DNA of 7,164 nt from positions 1 through 7,164 of the forward strand of contig JASHTX010000080.1 of the NCBI GenBank assembly GCA_030040335.1. The letters run 5' to 3'. Position numbers and translations under genes: made by a program. Of this stretch, positions 5,964 through 7,164 are shown piece by piece. Within the stretch, counting starts at the first letter, position 1; the number at the start of each line of letters is the position of its first letter. This DNA is from Microcaldota archaeon. Lineage in GTDB: Archaea > Micrarchaeota > Micrarchaeia > Micrarchaeales > CABMGC01. The notes under the pieces were generated by a model that saw nothing but the letters and a program-made list of their open reading frames with translations, ran no database searches and was not told the origin of the DNA.

Positions 5964-5991
5964 AAAGAAGTGCCCACTCTTAACAGATATT

Positions 5992-6480
5992 ATGCCAAAA
6001 TCAAACCAGAACAAGGGGGTTGCGAAGATGAACATGGAACGCGTAGTCAATGCGTCAGTAGAGGTCGTCTGGAAAGCATGGACGGATCCCGAGATGATAA
6101 AGAAATGGTTCGGTCCCGAGGGTTTCACGATCCCGATTTGTGAGGTAGATGCGCGCAAAGGAGGGGCGATCAGGTTAGTCATGGAGGATTCTGCTGGTTT
6201 GATCCAGCAGGGGAGCAGGTATCCGATGAAAGGGACTTTTACAGAGGTTTTACCACAGAAACGTTTGGTTTACACAAGCAACGCTGTTGATGACACTACA
6301 GGTGCCATACAGCTTGAAGGCATGACAGAAGTGACGTTCGAGAAGATCGGAAACACTACGAAGGTCACGGTCAGCGCGGTCATCAACAAGGCGGCGCCTG
6401 GAACCGAGATGATGATTTCTGGCATGGAAATGGGTTGGGGCCAGTCGCTGGACAAGCTGGTGGCAATGTTCGAGAAATAG
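5992..6480 (+). CDS. AHSA1-like SRPBCC (START/Bet v 1 fold) domain protein
   Basis: The 162-residue protein fits the activator-of-Hsp90-ATPase-1-like branch of the SRPBCC superfamily, a helix-grip fold with a hydrophobic cavity. Landmarks are ASVEVVWKAWTDPEMIKKWFGPEGF (21-45), the pattern VxAP..VWxAwTDPe.i.kWfGP.GFt, then VDARKGGAIRLVM (52-64), GTFTEVLPQKRLVYT (81-95), a T-x-V-T-V strand (122-128) and a closing helix with GWGQSLDKL (148-156). Members bind small hydrophobic ligands or act as cyclases or stress proteins; none of this can be assigned here. The start at the first ATG is supported by the TATA box 28 bases before it, though residues 1-13 are a basic extension before the domain and M13 or M15 would also fit. 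The NMN adenylyltransferase frame follows almost at once, suggesting one transcript. Confidence 0.85.
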   Translation: MPKSNQNKGVAKMNMERVVNASVEVVWKAWTDPEMIKKWFGPEGFTIPICEVDARKGGAIRLVMEDSAGLIQQGSRYPMKGTFTEVLPQKRLVYTSNAVDDTTGAIQLEGMTEVTFEKIGNTTKVTVSAVINKAAPGTEMMISGMEMGWGQSLDKLVAMFEK

Positions 6481-6493
6481 GCAGGTTGTTGAT

Positions 6494-7021
6494 ACGCAAA
6501 GAACAGTAGGCGTATACTGGGGAAGGTTCAATCCCGTGCACAAGGGGCACATGGCGCAGATCATGGCATGCGCCAAGAAGGTTGACATGCTGATAGTGGC
6601 CGTGGGAGAGGCCGAGCACAACCATGAGAGGAGAAATCCGTTCAGCGGAGCAGAAAGAGTCAAGATGATAAATGCCTACATCAGGGAGAAACGCCTTGAC
6701 ACAAAGAAGATAAGAGTAATTACTGTCAAAGACGGCAGGTCCTTCAAGGAAGCTGTAGACAATCTATTCAGGGCGTGCGGCAAGATAGATCTTGTATTCA
6801 TGACTAAGAGTTATCCTCGCAAGTTTGTCCGGGAAAAGGGAGCCAGGGTAGAACTGCATCCGTTAAAGGGCAGGGCCTGGGGGATGTCGAGCACAAAGAT
6901 CAGGGACGCGATAGCTCACGGGAAGAGTTGGGAGTCTTTTACCGGCAAGTCAGTGGTTGCACTAATCAAGAGATTCAACGGGATAAAACGCATAAAGGTG
7001 GCTTACGCAAGAGACGATTGA
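6494..7021 (+). CDS. nadM: Nicotinamide-nucleotide adenylyltransferase (NadM type), start codon anomalous
   Basis: This enzyme joins NMN and ATP to form NAD, the last step of NAD synthesis. The frame encodes VGVYWGRFNPVHKGH, the (G)RFxPxHxGH nucleotidyltransferase motif; then a GEAEHNHERRNPFSGAERVKM segment (archaeal NMNATs have a similar NPFTAGER); and near the end GMSSTKIRDAI, equal to the ISSTxIR motif. The length of about 175 residues fits archaeal NadM. The start is a problem: between an in-frame TGA at 6413 and the GTG at 6536 there is no ATG, GTG or TTG. The GTG would delete the first strand and the GRFNPV part of the motif. I set the left end at an ACG (6494), which lies eight bases after CAGG, as a lower bound for homology. 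A TTG at 6486 or 6489 would be a natural start but is one base out of frame. Confidence 0.85.
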   Translation, partial: TQRTVGVYWGRFNPVHKGHMAQIMACAKKVDMLIVAVGEAEHNHERRNPFSGAERVKMINAYIREKRLDTKKIRVITVKDGRSFKEAVDNLFRACGKIDLVFMTKSYPRKFVREKGARVELHPLKGRAWGMSSTKIRDAIAHGKSWESFTGKSVVALIKRFNGIKRIKVAYARDD

Positions 7022-7037
7022 GAAACAGTCCTTATTG

Positions 7038-7164
7038 CTAACCGAAGAAACCGCTGGCCAGATCCCATGTTGCCTTATCCAGATACTTCTTCTTGGAACC
7101 CTCGGAGAGCGGCACTTCTGCTATCTTGGTTCCACGCACAGCAACCATGATACCGTGCCTGCCT
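7038..7164 (-). CDS. C-terminus of a probable 6-phosphofructokinase (partial)
   Basis: Forty-one codons and a TAG are present; the rest lies beyond the right edge. The residues read GRHGIMVAVRGTKIAEVPL, then a lysine-rich segment, then KATWDLASGFFG. The PfkA-type fold (ATP- or PPi-dependent) ends in a similar way: a helix leading into G-x-x-G-x-MVA, a strand with a G-T/N turn, then VPLxEA and a final helix. These enzymes phosphorylate fructose 6-phosphate in glycolysis. Nothing in this short piece distinguishes ATP from PPi use, and the identification is by eye. The gene ends 16 bases from the end of the convergent NMN adenylyltransferase gene. Confidence 0.55.
   Translation of the reverse strand, partial: GRHGIMVAVRGTKIAEVPLSEGSKKKYLDKATWDLASGFFG

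Noticed and set aside
5862..6182. A minus-strand frame spanning the divergent promoter region
   Set aside because: It would begin inside the conserved SRPBCC gene and cross both TATA boxes and the transporter start.
6250..6663. Minus-strand frames opposite the SRPBCC and NMN adenylyltransferase genes
   Set aside because: Antisense shadows of conserved domains.

Overview
The window looks archaeal. The strongest signs are AT-rich TATA-box-like elements about 25 to 35 bases ahead of several starts, very short or absent leaders with few good ribosome binding sites, and an archaeal-type NMN adenylyltransferase with GRFNPVHKGH, NPFSGAER and SSTKIR motifs. Two long genes look like unassigned archaeal coding sequence. 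A DPANN or Thermoplasmata-like host is a guess; no marker in the window fixes the lineage.

Layout, left to right. Positions 1-600 are AT-rich (about 39% GC by hand count; most later lines I sampled are 42-62%). They hold the first 13 codons of a minus-strand gene that reads like a DEAD-box RNA helicase, a minus-strand fragment resembling the C-terminal half of a Nudix hydrolase, and a plus-strand two-helix membrane protein. Next come the minus-strand genes pdxS and pdxT, the two subunits of the DXP-independent pyridoxal 5'-phosphate synthase, joined with no intergenic base. Behind them on the same strand is a class I SAM-dependent methyltransferase, probably with its own promoter.

A shared AT-rich region at about 3020-3089 drives the methyltransferase leftward and, rightward, a pair of unassigned genes: an 86-residue protein with five CxC pairs (metallothionein-like) and a 405-residue coiled-coil protein. 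The coiled-coil gene runs tail to tail, one base apart, into an atypical ammonium transporter gene on the minus strand. A second divergent promoter region (5894-5991) separates the transporter from a plus-strand pair: an AHSA1/SRPBCC-fold protein and a NadM-type NMN adenylyltransferase, whose reading frame has no ordinary start codon ahead of its nucleotide-binding motif. The right edge holds the last 41 codons of a minus-strand gene resembling phosphofructokinase.

Most of the window is core metabolism: PLP synthesis, NAD synthesis, ammonium uptake and glycolysis. The least explained part is the pair at 3090-4608. I see no rRNA, tRNA, CRISPR array or insertion sequence.
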